Assembly: GCA_902601895.1 (NCBI GenBank)
Contig: CACKOU010000001.1
Span: 1-64,000, forward strand
Origin: an uncultured Pelagibacteraceae bacterium
GTDB lineage: Bacteria; Pseudomonadota; Alphaproteobacteria; Pelagibacterales; Pelagibacteraceae
Direction: 5' to 3'
DNA length: 64,000 nucleotides
Position numbers and translations under genes: made by a program. Numbering within the stretch: position 1 is the first letter of the stretch; the number at the start of each line of letters is the position of its first letter. Positions 18,213-28,509 of this stretch are shown here, one piece after another. The notes under the pieces were generated by a model that saw only the letters and a list, made by a program, of their open reading frames with translations, searched no databases and was not told the DNA's origin.

Positions 18213-20598
18213 AATATCTCTTTACATACTAATATTAACAATTTTTTTTTCTGTAGAGAGCTTTTCTAAAACTATAGAGTTTATTTCTGACAATATTAAA
18301 GTTCTTAAAAATGGGGATTTAATAAATTCTTTTAATGGAAAGGCTATTGATAAAAAACAGTCAATAGAAATAGAGTCAAAAATTTCTAGTTATGACAAAA
18401 TATTGGAAATTCTAGAAGTGATAGATGAGGTGATATTTTATGATAATTCTAAAGATGTAACAATTAAAACTGATAAAGGAATTTATAATAGAAAAAAAAA
18501 TATAATTTACACAAAAGGAAAGACTTTTATAAATGTTGAAAATAAAATTGAAATAGAAGGTACTAATTTTACTTATAATAGGGTGGATTCAAAAATTATG
18601 ACAGATTCGTATTCTGTAATAAGAGACGATAAAGAAAATATTTATAATTTTGAGAATGGCTTTGTATATGAGGTTGATAAAAAAATAATAAGTGCAAAAA
18701 AAACTAATGTAATAGATAATTTAAATAATAAATATTTATTTGAGAAAGTAAAAATAGATTTAAATACTCAAGAAATAGTTGGTAAAGATATTTATATAGA
18801 TTTTATAGACCAATTTTTTGGTAACAAAGAAAATGATCCAGCCTTAAAAGGAAGAAGTGTAGTATCAAATAATAAGCAGACTAAAATTCAAAAAAGTGTA
18901 TTCAGTACATGTAGTCTAGTGAATAAAAAGTGTAGAGATTGGGAACTAGAAAGTGAAATATTTAATCACGATAAAGAAAAGCAAATTTTTGAATATACAA
19001 ATTCTTGGCTAAAAGTATTTGATCGAAAATTTTTATATTTTCCATATTTCAATCACCCGGACCCATCTGTTAAAAGGAAATCTGGCTTTTTAATGCCTTC
19101 ATGGACAAACTCTGAAAATTTAGGTAGATGGGTTCACATTCCCTATTTTAAAGTTATTTCTGAAGATAAAGATCTTACCTACAATCCTAGGATCTATTTA
19201 GAAGATAAATTTATATTTCAGACTGAATATAGACAAGCATATAAGAATGATGGATTTCTTATATCAGATTTCAGTCTTAATCATGATGGGGAGAATAGAA
19301 GTGCGCATATTTTTGCCCAACTTAGTGGAAAGTACGATGAAAATACAAATTATGAAATTCAACTACAAGATGTTACAAACGATAACTATTTGAAACTTTA
19401 TAATCTAAAGTTAACTTCTCCAATAATAGATGATCAAAGTTTGTTAACGTCAAAAATCGATTTAAATAGAGAAATACAGGATGATTATGATTTAAATATT
19501 TCAGCAATTGTTTACGAAAATTTATCCAAAGGCGATAGTGACAAATTTCAATATATCTTACCGAATTTCAATTATACAAAATATGTTCCAATCGGGGAAA
19601 ACTATAATGGAAATTTTAAATTTATATCTAATGGTTATCAAAAAAACTTTGATACAAATAAATATGAATTAATTGTAAATAATGACTTTCTTTATGAGTC
19701 TAATAATTATATCTCAAATTTAGGACTAGCAAATAATTTTGATATTTTATTTAAAAATATAAATTCATACACAGAAAATTCAATAAGCTATGAGGAAAAA
19801 AATGATCATGACATTTTTGGTATTTTGAAATTTAAAACTGAATATCCTTTACGAAAGCAATTTGAAAGCTCAACAAATTTTTTAAAACCAATTATTTCTT
19901 TTAAATATAGCCCAAATAATACTCGAGACATTTCTACTAAAGATGTGAGACTAAATTATGAAAATATATTTTCACTAAATAGAATTGGTGACTCAAATAT
20001 GGTTGAAGGAGGAAAATCTTTATCTTTTGGTTTAGAGTATGAAAAACAAAATCTTAATTTTGAAAAAATATTTGGAATAAATATAGCTAATGTAGTTAAA
20101 GATAAAAAAAATATTAATTTACCAAATAAAAGTAAATTGAGTGAAACAAGATCAGATATTGTAGGGGAAATTGAATTTAATTATTTTGATAACCTGGAAT
20201 TGAAATATAATTTCTCATACGATAGAGATCTGGATCATTCAAACTATGACTCAATTTCAAGTAATTTTAAAGTAAACAATTTTATTGCAGATTTCGATTA
20301 TTTGCTCGAACATAACGACTTAGATCAGAAAGAAGTTGGTAGTTTAGAAACAACCTATCTTCTTGATAATAGAAAAAGTTTTAAGTTTAAGACTAGACGA
20401 GACTTTGATGCTGATTTTACAGAATATTATAATTTAATTTATACTTATAAAACTGATTGTTTGGAAGCGAATTTAGAATATAACAAAAAATTTTACGAAA
20501 GTGGAAATATAGTTCCAGATAAAAGTTTATTTTTTACAATTAGGTTTATACCTTTTGCAGAAATCAGAGCAAAAGATACAAGGCTTCAAGACTACTAA
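18202..20598 (+). CDS. lptD: LPS-assembly protein LptD
   Basis: Signal peptide, OstA-like N-domain, then KSGFLMPSW...GRWVHIPYFKVISEDKDLTYNPRIY and repetitive beta-strand pattern. Confidence 0.9.
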   Translation: MKNKISLYILILTIFFSVESFSKTIEFISDNIKVLKNGDLINSFNGKAIDKKQSIEIESKISSYDKILEILEVIDEVIFYDNSKDVTIKTDKGIYNRKKNIIYTKGKTFINVENKIEIEGTNFTYNRVDSKIMTDSYSVIRDDKENIYNFENGFVYEVDKKIISAKKTNVIDNLNNKYLFEKVKIDLNTQEIVGKDIYIDFIDQFFGNKENDPALKGRSVVSNNKQTKIQKSVFSTCSLVNKKCRDWELESEIFNHDKEKQIFEYTNSWLKVFDRKFLYFPYFNHPDPSVKRKSGFLMPSWTNSENLGRWVHIPYFKVISEDKDLTYNPRIYLEDKFIFQTEYRQAYKNDGFLISDFSLNHDGENRSAHIFAQLSGKYDENTNYEIQLQDVTNDNYLKLYNLKLTSPIIDDQSLLTSKIDLNREIQDDYDLNISAIVYENLSKGDSDKFQYILPNFNYTKYVPIGENYNGNFKFISNGYQKNFDTNKYELIVNNDFLYESNNYISNLGLANNFDILFKNINSYTENSISYEEKNDHDIFGILKFKTEYPLRKQFESSTNFLKPIISFKYSPNNTRDISTKDVRLNYENIFSLNRIGDSNMVEGGKSLSFGLEYEKQNLNFEKIFGINIANVVKDKKNINLPNKSKLSETRSDIVGEIEFNYFDNLELKYNFSYDRDLDHSNYDSISSNFKVNNFIADFDYLLEHNDLDQKEVGSLETTYLLDNRKSFKFKTRRDFDADFTEYYNLIYTYKTDCLEANLEYNKKFYESGNIVPDKSLFFTIRFIPFAEIRAKDTRLQDY

Positions 20599-21528
20599 AT
20601 GTTATATTTAAAAATTATTTTAATTTTTTTTGTTTTTTTTTTTCAAAATTTAAAAGCATATAAAGTAGAAATCATAGCAAAAGTTAATGAAGAAATTATA
20701 ACTAACATAGACCTAAAACAAGAAATTAATTATCTAAATTTTCTCAATCCTAAACTTCAAGAGATTAAAGATGAAAACAAAATAAACCAAATTGCAAAAA
20801 GTTCAATAATAAGAGAAAAAATTAAAAATAAGGAGCTTAAAGCATTAATGAATAATAAAGAAAATAATAAAATTAGTAAAGAAATAGAAGAGAATTTTAT
20901 TAAAAGGAAAGGATTTGCTAACAAAGCTCAGTTTAAAGAAAAATTAAATTCTTTAAATCTTGACTACAACTTTGTTATTGAAAAATTAAAAATTGAAGCA
21001 ATGTGGAACCAGCTGGTTTTTGATAAATATAGAAAACAAGTAAAAATTAATGAAGAATATTTAAAAGATAGGCTAGAGGCATTAATTGAAAATAGAGATA
21101 AGAAATATGAATATTATGTTTATGAAATATTATTTGATATTGAAAAAGTAGAGGAATTAGGAAAAAAATATGACGAAATTATTAATAGCATAAATATAAA
21201 TAATTTTTCAAACACAGCAAATATTTATAGTATCTCAAATACGGCGAATTTCGGTGGCGAAATAGGATGGGTAAAAGAAACACAGTTTTCAAAAGAAATT
21301 TTAAATGAAATTAAATCTCTGAAAAACAAAGAACTTTCAAAACCTCTAAGAACTCCTGCGGGTTATTTAATTATAATGTACGATAAGAAAAAAAGTATTA
21401 AAGAATTCTTTGATAAAAAGAAAGAACTAGATTATTTAAAAAAGTTTGAAAATAATAGACAACTTAACCAGTTCTCTTTAATTTATTTTAAAAGACTTAA
21501 AAAAAATTCAGTTATTTATGAATATTAA
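20599..21528 (+). CDS. surA: SurA-like periplasmic peptidyl-prolyl isomerase
   Basis: Signal peptide, KVNEEIITNIDLKQEINYL, single parvulin-like domain (GGEIGWVKETQFSKEI); lies between lptD and pdxA. Confidence 0.85.
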   Translation: MLYLKIILIFFVFFFQNLKAYKVEIIAKVNEEIITNIDLKQEINYLNFLNPKLQEIKDENKINQIAKSSIIREKIKNKELKALMNNKENNKISKEIEENFIKRKGFANKAQFKEKLNSLNLDYNFVIEKLKIEAMWNQLVFDKYRKQVKINEEYLKDRLEALIENRDKKYEYYVYEILFDIEKVEELGKKYDEIINSININNFSNTANIYSISNTANFGGEIGWVKETQFSKEILNEIKSLKNKELSKPLRTPAGYLIIMYDKKKSIKEFFDKKKELDYLKKFENNRQLNQFSLIYFKRLKKNSVIYEY

Positions 21529-22483
21529 TAAAATATTAATTATTTTAGGAGAACCAAATAGTATTTTTTCTGAAATATTGGCTAAATTTTTGGTTTCAAA
21601 TAAGTTTCGAATTATAAAAAAAAAAATTATATTAATTGGAAATATTGATTTATTTTATGATCAAACCAAAAAATTAGGATATCATCTAAATATAAATCAA
21701 ATAAACTGTTTAAAAGAATCAAAATTAAAAAAAATTAATTTTATTAATATAAAATACAATTATAAAAAAACTTTTGAAAAGATAAGCAACAAATCAAACA
21801 ATTATATTGAGAATTGTTTTAATAAAGCTATAGATTTATCAAAGTTAAATAATGACATTGCTTTAATTAATGGACCAATTTCTAAAAAACATTTTTTAAA
21901 AAAAAAATATTTAGGAATTACTGAATATTTAATAAAAAAAACAAATAGTAAATCTTATGCAATGCTAATTTATAATAAAAATTTATCCGTTTCACCAATA
22001 ACTACTCATTTACCTTTAAGCAAAGTTCATAAAAATATTGGAAGAGATAAAATTATAAAAAAAATTCAATTAATAAACGAGTTTTATAAGTCAAAATTAA
22101 AAATAAGACCAAATGTGGCGATCTTAGGTCTTAATCCACATTGTGAAAGTATACAAAAAGTAAGTGAGGAAAAAAAAATTATTATACCTTCAATTAAATA
22201 TCTTAAAAAAAATAGATATAAAATTGAAGGACCTTATTCAACAGATACATTTTTTATAGATAAAAACTTAAAAAAATTTGATGTTGTAATTGGAATGTAT
22301 CATGATCAAGTTCTGACTCCTATCAAAACACTTTATAAATTTGATGCTATTAATATAACAATAGGACTTCCATTTATTAGAATAAGTCCGGATCATGGGC
22401 CCAATTATGAAATGATAGGAAAAAACATTTCAGATCCTTCTTCAATATTTAAAGCTATTGAGTTTATTAATAAACTTAAATGA
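21518..22483 (+). CDS. pdxA: 4-hydroxythreonine-4-phosphate dehydrogenase
   Basis: ALINGPISKKHF, VAILGLNPHCES, GPYSTDTFF, VIGMYHDQVLTPIKTL, ISPDHGP. Confidence 0.93.
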   Translation: MNINKILIILGEPNSIFSEILAKFLVSNKFRIIKKKIILIGNIDLFYDQTKKLGYHLNINQINCLKESKLKKINFINIKYNYKKTFEKISNKSNNYIENCFNKAIDLSKLNNDIALINGPISKKHFLKKKYLGITEYLIKKTNSKSYAMLIYNKNLSVSPITTHLPLSKVHKNIGRDKIIKKIQLINEFYKSKLKIRPNVAILGLNPHCESIQKVSEEKKIIIPSIKYLKKNRYKIEGPYSTDTFFIDKNLKKFDVVIGMYHDQVLTPIKTLYKFDAINITIGLPFIRISPDHGPNYEMIGKNISDPSSIFKAIEFINKLK

Positions 22484-23286
22484 TTATTAAAGCTAAAAAA
22501 AGTTTAGGTCAAAACTTTTTGGTAGACAAAAATATAATTGAAAAAATTTCGAGCTCTTTAAATATAAATAGTCAACTCAACTTGATTGAGATTGGTCCAG
22601 GATATGGAAGTTTGACAAACTCTCTTATTAAAAAAAAACCTGCACAAATTTTAGTTATTGAAAAAGACTCCAATATGGCAGAATTTTTAAACAAAAAGTT
22701 TAATAACCAAATTAAAATTATAAATGATGATATTTTAAAAATACCCATTCAAAAATATATAAAGCCTAAAACAATCATATTTGGAAACTTGCCTTATAAT
22801 ATTTCCACTAAAATTTTGACTAATTTTATCAAATTTATAAATAAAGAAAATTTAATTAAATATTTTGTCTTCATGTTCCAAAAAGAAGTGGCTGATAGAA
22901 TTATCGCTAAAGAAAATTCAAAAAATTATGGAAGATTATCAGTTCTTGTTGACTGGAAAATGAATGTGAAAAAGGTGTTTGATATAAATCCAGAATGTTT
23001 TAAACCAAAACCGAAAGTAAAAAGTTCGTTATTAATATTTGAGCCAAAAAAAAAATATTTTGAATTAAAAAAAGTAAAAACACTTGAACATATAACAAAT
23101 ATATTTTTTCATAGGAGAAGAAAAATTATTAAAAGTCCTATGAAAATTCTTTTTAAGAATTATCTCGATGTCTCTGAAGAATTGAATTTAGACCTTAATT
23201 TAAGGCCCCAAAATTTAGATACAGATACATATTTAAAAATTTGTTATTGCTATGAACAAATTTATTTAAATAATTTGTCTACGTGA
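22480..23286 (+). CDS. rsmA: 16S rRNA (adenine1518/1519-N6)-dimethyltransferase
   Basis: KKSLGQNFLVDKNII, EIGPGYGSLT, IFGNLPYNIST. Confidence 0.95.
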   Translation: MIIKAKKSLGQNFLVDKNIIEKISSSLNINSQLNLIEIGPGYGSLTNSLIKKKPAQILVIEKDSNMAEFLNKKFNNQIKIINDDILKIPIQKYIKPKTIIFGNLPYNISTKILTNFIKFINKENLIKYFVFMFQKEVADRIIAKENSKNYGRLSVLVDWKMNVKKVFDINPECFKPKPKVKSSLLIFEPKKKYFELKKVKTLEHITNIFFHRRRKIIKSPMKILFKNYLDVSEELNLDLNLRPQNLDTDTYLKICYCYEQIYLNNLST

Positions 23287-23897
23287 TTTTTTATTTTTTT
23301 TATATCGTAGGGATTAGATAATTTTTTTTTTAAATTTTGCTTAATAAATTTCATAATTTTTTTATAACATTTTTCTAGATCATCGTTAATCACAACAAAA
23401 TCGTACTCTTTCCAATGAACTAGATCTTTTTTAAATTGCTTTAAACGTTCTTTTGCTAATTTTAATTTTTTTTCTCTTTTAATTAATCTTTTTAATAGTT
23501 CATTCTTAGATGGTGGTAATATAAATATTGTAAGTAATTTGAATCTAGATTTATTATTTTTAATTTGTCTAGTGCCTTGCCAATCAATATCAAAAACAAT
23601 ATTTTTTTTTTTACTGAGTTTCTTGGTAATAAGATCTTTTGATGAGCCGTAGTAATTTTTAAATACTTTCGCAAATTCTAAAAACTTCTTTTTTTTAATT
23701 AAATTTTTAAATTCTTTTTTTTTTACAAAATAGTAATCAACTCCATTTTTTTCTTTTACTCTAGGTTTTCTGGTAGTATGCGAAACAGAAACTGTAAAAT
23801 TTTTGTTTTTGACAATTTTCTTGACTAAAGTGGTTTTGCCCGCGCCAGAAGGAGATGATAAAATTATCATTGATCCTTCCATTAAGTAGGACATCAA
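23262..23897 (-). CDS. gmk: Guanylate kinase
   Basis: ILSSPSGAGKTTLVKK, SVSHTTRKPRVKEKNGVDYYFV, FDIDWQGTRQI. Confidence 0.95.
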   Translation of the reverse strand: MMSYLMEGSMIILSSPSGAGKTTLVKKIVKNKNFTVSVSHTTRKPRVKEKNGVDYYFVKKKEFKNLIKKKKFLEFAKVFKNYYGSSKDLITKKLSKKKNIVFDIDWQGTRQIKNNKSRFKLLTIFILPPSKNELLKRLIKREKKLKLAKERLKQFKKDLVHWKEYDFVVINDDLEKCYKKIMKFIKQNLKKKLSNPYDIKKIKNHVDKLFK

Positions 23898-23906
23898 AAC
23901 AAAAAA

Positions 23907-24146
23907 TTAGTTTGCTTTATTTTCAATAAATTTTACAGCATCGCCAACGGTTAAAATTTTTTCCGCGTCGCTATCAGATATCTCTGAACCAAATTCTTCC
24001 TCAAATGCCATAACTAATTCAACTGTATCCAAACTATCAGCTCCTAAATCATCTATAAAGCTTGATTCATCTGTCACTTTTGCTTCATCTATTCCTAAAT
24101 GATCTGCAACAATTTTTTTTACTTTACTCGAAATATCTTCAGACAT
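23907..24146 (-). CDS. acpP: Acyl carrier protein
   Basis: [24 protein letters not shown]. Confidence 0.97.
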   Translation of the reverse strand: MSEDISSKVKKIVADHLGIDEAKVTDESSFIDDLGADSLDTVELVMAFEEEFGSEISDSDAEKILTVGDAVKFIENKAN

Positions 24147-24192
24147 AATTTCCTTATAATTATTTTTGTTAATAGATATTTATTCAATTTTG

Positions 24193-24930
24193 TCAACTAA
24201 AATACATGCCTCCATTAACATGTATAGTCTCGCCAGTTATATAATTTGATAAATCTGAACATAAAAAAAGTGCGGTATTGGCAACATCAGATGGATTACC
24301 AAATCTTGCTAGAGGAATCTTTGACATCATAATTTCTTTTTGTTTTTCATTTATTTTGTCAGTCATGTTTGAGGTTATAAATCCTGGGGAAATACAATTA
24401 ACTTTTATATTTTTTTTTGCATATTCTAAAGCCAAACTTTTAGACATCCCTAAAACTGCTGCTTTTGAAGCACTATAGTTAGATTGTCCTAAATTACCTG
24501 TGTGGGCAACTATAGACGTAATATTAATTATTTTGCCCTCATTGGCTTTAATCATTTTTCTTATGACACATTTTGACAATAAAAATGTAGAGGTCAAATT
24601 AATATTTAAAACCTGGTCCCATTCATTTTTATTCATACGAATAGACAAATTATCTTTAGTGATTCCAGCGTTGTTAATTATTACATCAATTTTCTTATCT
24701 AAATCATCATAACAATCATCAATAAATTTTTCTATTTCTTGATGATTTGAAATATCAAATTTTTTTGTAATTACATTTGCAAATTTAGTTGTAATACTCT
24801 TTAATTTGTCTTCATTAGTTCCAGTTGCTATAACATTGGCACCTGAGTTAACCAACTTTTCTAGAATTGACATACCAATACCTCCAGTGGATCCGGTAAG
24901 TATTATATTTTTATTTTTAAGACTTATCAT
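24193..24930 (-). CDS. fabG: 3-oxoacyl-ACP reductase
   Basis: SDR fold: TGSTGGIG, NNAGIT, SNYSASKAAVLGMSKSLALEYA, YITGETIHVNGGMYFS. Confidence 0.94.
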   Translation of the reverse strand: MISLKNKNIILTGSTGGIGMSILEKLVNSGANVIATGTNEDKLKSITTKFANVITKKFDISNHQEIEKFIDDCYDDLDKKIDVIINNAGITKDNLSIRMNKNEWDQVLNINLTSTFLLSKCVIRKMIKANEGKIINITSIVAHTGNLGQSNYSASKAAVLGMSKSLALEYAKKNIKVNCISPGFITSNMTDKINEKQKEIMMSKIPLARFGNPSDVANTALFLCSDLSNYITGETIHVNGGMYFS

Positions 24931-25853
24931 GTTTTAATATCTTTAAAGTCATCTAAACTATTTATCTGATTTATTTTTACATTTCTATCAATTCTTTTAA
25001 CTAATCCAGATAATACTTTACCAGGACCAATTTCAATAAATCTATCAATTTTATTATTTATCATATTTATAATTATTTCTCGCCACTTAACAGGGCTTTC
25101 AATCTGTTTAATTAATGTATTTTTTAATTCTAAGATATCTAACGATGATTTTGCTGTCACATTTGAAAAGATCTCATTTCTTGGAGTGGTAAAATTTATT
25201 TTTTCTAATTCTTGCTTCATGATTTTAGTTGCATTTGCCATTAATTTGCAATGAAATGGTGCACTCACGGGTAAATTTATAAATTTTATTTTTAAATTTG
25301 ATAATAATTCACAGAATTTATTTAGATCAGACTTAAGCCCGCTTATAACAGCTTGACCATTTGAGTTATCATTAGCTATATAACATTCAAAATTGTTAGA
25401 ATTACTGTTGATCAAATCGTTTATAATATTTATTTCTGATCCAAGAACAGCAACCATGCCCCCCTTATTGTTAGGTACAGCACTTTGCATTGCCCTACCT
25501 CTAACTTTTAGAAGTTTTATAGTATCTTCAAAAGTTAAAGCACCTGAACAGGTTAAAGCAGAATACTCACCTAGAGAGTGCCCAGCGAAGAATTTAGCTT
25601 CATCAAAATTAAAATCTATCTCATTTTTCATGGCTGAAAAAATTGCATAACTTGTCAAAAATATTGCAGGTTGAGTATGCTCCGTTTGATCTAACAAATC
25701 TTTTGGACCTTCAAAGATTAATTTAGTTAATTTAAAATTAAGTATTTCGTCAGCTTGAGAGTAAATGGTTTTTATATAATCAAAATTGTCATAAAATTCT
25801 TTAGCCATTCCTATAGATTGTGAGCCCTGGCCTGGAAATAAAACAGAAATCAT
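24927..25853 (-). CDS. fabD: Malonyl-CoA:ACP transacylase
   Basis: VLFPGQGSQSIGMAKEF, FAGHSLGEYSAL. Confidence 0.96.
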   Translation of the reverse strand: MISVLFPGQGSQSIGMAKEFYDNFDYIKTIYSQADEILNFKLTKLIFEGPKDLLDQTEHTQPAIFLTSYAIFSAMKNEIDFNFDEAKFFAGHSLGEYSALTCSGALTFEDTIKLLKVRGRAMQSAVPNNKGGMVAVLGSEINIINDLINSNSNNFECYIANDNSNGQAVISGLKSDLNKFCELLSNLKIKFINLPVSAPFHCKLMANATKIMKQELEKINFTTPRNEIFSNVTAKSSLDILELKNTLIKQIESPVKWREIIINMINNKIDRFIEIGPGKVLSGLVKRIDRNVKINQINSLDDFKDIKT

Positions 25854-25928
25854 AAATAGTTAGTTTTAACGAATTTTTATATTGTATTTAAAAATATATA
25901 ATAGTATATCCTGTTTTTTTAAAAAAAT

Positions 25929-26276
25929 ATGAACCTATATGAACATACAATAATTGCCAGACAGGATGTAAGTCCTTCTCAATTAAAACAAATAACTGAA
26001 AAATATTCTAAAATTGTTCAAAAGAATCAAGGCAATGTAGTTAAATTTGAGGAATGGGGATTAATGAATCTAAGCTATTTAATAAAAAAAAATAAAAAAG
26101 GAAATTATTTGCATTTTAAAATTGAGGCAAATGGCAAAATTATAGATGAATTGGAAAAGACAGAAAAAATAGACAAAAATTTACTAAGGTTCTTGACGGT
26201 TAAAGTTAAAAAGTTTGATCTAGAAACAGAATATTTTAATAAAAGTGACGATAAAGAGACACAAAGGAAAAAATGA
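25929..26276 (+). CDS. rpsF: 30S ribosomal protein S6
   Basis: [20 protein letters not shown], synteny with rpsR and rplI. Confidence 0.95.
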   Translation: MNLYEHTIIARQDVSPSQLKQITEKYSKIVQKNQGNVVKFEEWGLMNLSYLIKKNKKGNYLHFKIEANGKIIDELEKTEKIDKNLLRFLTVKVKKFDLETEYFNKSDDKETQRKK

Positions 26277-26542
26277 AGAGAAAAAATTTAAAAAGAAAAA
26301 GTTCACAAAATAGCTTTCTTAAGTTAAGTGTTTTTCAAAACCAAAAACATAAATTTAAAAAAAAATGCCCTTTATCTGTAAAAGGAGCACCAGAAGTTGA
26401 TTATAAAAATATTAAACTTTTAAAAAGATACGTTTCAGAAAATGGAAAAATATTGCCATCAAGAATAAGCTCCGTTAGTCAAAAAAAACAAAGAGAGCTA
26501 TCCTTGTCCATTAAAAGAGCAAGAAATCTTGCATTAATATAA
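26273..26542 (+). CDS. rpsR: 30S ribosomal protein S18
   Basis: [46 protein letters not shown]. Confidence 0.96.
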   Translation: MKRKNLKRKSSQNSFLKLSVFQNQKHKFKKKCPLSVKGAPEVDYKNIKLLKRYVSENGKILPSRISSVSQKKQRELSLSIKRARNLALI

Positions 26543-26543
26543 A

Positions 26544-27002
26544 ATGAAAGTAATTTTATTAGAAAACATTAGAAAAGTAGGATCTATAGGTGAGATCATA
26601 GACGTTAAAAGAGGATACGCACGAAACTATCTTATATTAAAAAATAAAGCTTTATTTGCTTCGAAAGAAAACATTAAGCAAGTTGAAAAAATTAAGCAGG
26701 ATTTGAATAAAAAAGATTTGGAAAAGAAGAAAGAAGCTCAAATAATAAGTGAGAAATTAAAAAATAGAGAATTTATTATACAAAAACTAAGTACTGAAAA
26801 TAAAGAATTGTATGGGTCTGTTAAACCTACGGAAATATCAAAAATAATTATGGAAAATGAAAAATTTGAAATAAATCCATCGTTAATTCAACCTATTAAA
26901 GAAATTAAATCATTGGGAAGTTTCCGCGTAAAACTAAATCTGCATTCAGAAGTACAAACACAGATAAACATAAAAGTTATTGCACAAGAAGAAAACAAAT
27001 AA
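26544..27002 (+). CDS. rplI: 50S ribosomal protein L9
   Basis: MKVILLENIRKVGSIGEIIDVKRGYARNYLILKNKA. Confidence 0.96.
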   Translation: MKVILLENIRKVGSIGEIIDVKRGYARNYLILKNKALFASKENIKQVEKIKQDLNKKDLEKKKEAQIISEKLKNREFIIQKLSTENKELYGSVKPTEISKIIMENEKFEINPSLIQPIKEIKSLGSFRVKLNLHSEVQTQINIKVIAQEENK

Positions 27003-27068
27003 TTATACATTTTTTTCCCCAACAATTATTTTTGTTTATTTTTATTTCAATAAGAATATCTTCTGTAT

Positions 27069-28484
27069 GTGTCAAATCAATTAAACGTAATAAAAAATAA
27101 TCTTAAAGAATTACCTAACAATATCGAAGCTGAACAGTCTATTATTGGTTCAATTTTATTATCTAACGAAATTTTTGATGAAATTAATCTTATAATAAAA
27201 GGAAAATACTTTTACGACCCAATGCATCAAAAAATATTCGAGGCAATTGAAAAATTAATTTATGGTGGGATGTTGGCTAATCCAATAACTTTAAAAAATA
27301 TCTTTGAGAAAGAAAAAGATGACATTAATATTCCAGAATACTTAGTAAAAATTACAAAATTTTCCACTTCAACTAGACAGGCTATAGAGTACTCAAAAAT
27401 TATTTATGATTTGTACGTAAAAAGAGAATTAATAAAAATATCTGAAAACATGATAGACGCGGCAAAACTTAATGAAATTGAATTAAGTGGAAAAAATATA
27501 ATTGAAGATTATGAGAAAAAACTGTTTGACCTCGCAGAGAAAGGTTCTTTCAGCTCATCATTAGTTAAATTTGATGATGCAATGAAACAAACTATTGAAA
27601 TGGCGTCTAATGCTTTTAAAAATGAGGAAGGTATAGTTGGTGTACCTACAGGATTGACGGATTTAGATGATAGGCTCGGAGGATTACATAAGTCTGATCT
27701 AATTATAATTGCTGGAAGGCCTTCAATGGGAAAAACCGCATTAGCAACCAATATAGCATTTAATGCTGCTAAAAAGATTCAAGATAACGGTAAAAAATCT
27801 ACAATAGCATTTTTTTCACTTGAAATGTCTTCAGAGCAACTATCAACCAGAATATTGGCAGAACAATCTAGAATAAAGCAAAATGATATAAGAAGAGGTA
27901 AAATATCCGAAGATCAATTCGATAAATTTATAGAAACATCCAAAGATATTTCTGAATTACCTTTATATATTGATGAAACGCCAGCAATTTCAATTGCTGC
28001 TTTGAGCAACAGAGCTAGAAGAATAAAACGACTATTTGGCTTAGATATGGTTGTTATCGATTATATTCAGCTAATGAGCGCATCAAACTATAGAGAAGGA
28101 AGAGTACAAGAAATTTCTGAAATAACTCAAGGTTTGAAAGCATTAGCTAAAGAATTATCGGTTCCAGTTGTGGCTCTTTCCCAACTTTCACGTGCTGTAG
28201 AACAAAGAGATTCGAAAAAACCACAATTGGCAGATTTAAGGGAATCAGGTTCAATAGAGCAGGATGCCGATGTGGTTATGTTTGTTTATAGAGAAGCTTA
28301 TTACCTTGAAAAAGATGAACCAAGACCAGCTACAGTTGAGCATGCAGAATGGCAAGCAAAAATGAATGAAGTTGTTAATCTTGCGGAAATAATCATTGGC
28401 AAACAAAGACACGGCCCAACTGGTAATATAATGCTTGAGTTTGAGGCAATGTTTACCAAATTTAAAGATATTCAAAATAATTAA
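27069..28484 (+). CDS. dnaB: Replicative DNA helicase DnaB
   Basis: LPNNIEAEQSIIGSIL, AGRPSMGKTALATNIA, VVIDYIQLM, ALSQLSRAVEQR; GTG start. Confidence 0.97.
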   Translation: MSNQLNVIKNNLKELPNNIEAEQSIIGSILLSNEIFDEINLIIKGKYFYDPMHQKIFEAIEKLIYGGMLANPITLKNIFEKEKDDINIPEYLVKITKFSTSTRQAIEYSKIIYDLYVKRELIKISENMIDAAKLNEIELSGKNIIEDYEKKLFDLAEKGSFSSSLVKFDDAMKQTIEMASNAFKNEEGIVGVPTGLTDLDDRLGGLHKSDLIIIAGRPSMGKTALATNIAFNAAKKIQDNGKKSTIAFFSLEMSSEQLSTRILAEQSRIKQNDIRRGKISEDQFDKFIETSKDISELPLYIDETPAISIAALSNRARRIKRLFGLDMVVIDYIQLMSASNYREGRVQEISEITQGLKALAKELSVPVVALSQLSRAVEQRDSKKPQLADLRESGSIEQDADVVMFVYREAYYLEKDEPRPATVEHAEWQAKMNEVVNLAEIIIGKQRHGPTGNIMLEFEAMFTKFKDIQNN

Positions 28485-28509
28485 TTTAAATTATAAAAGC
28501 TAATATCTA

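Noticed and set aside
25882-25902. Possible rpsF promoter TTGTAT...TATAAT
   Set aside because: Spacer is only about 9 bp, so the -35 element does not fit; not reported as a promoter.
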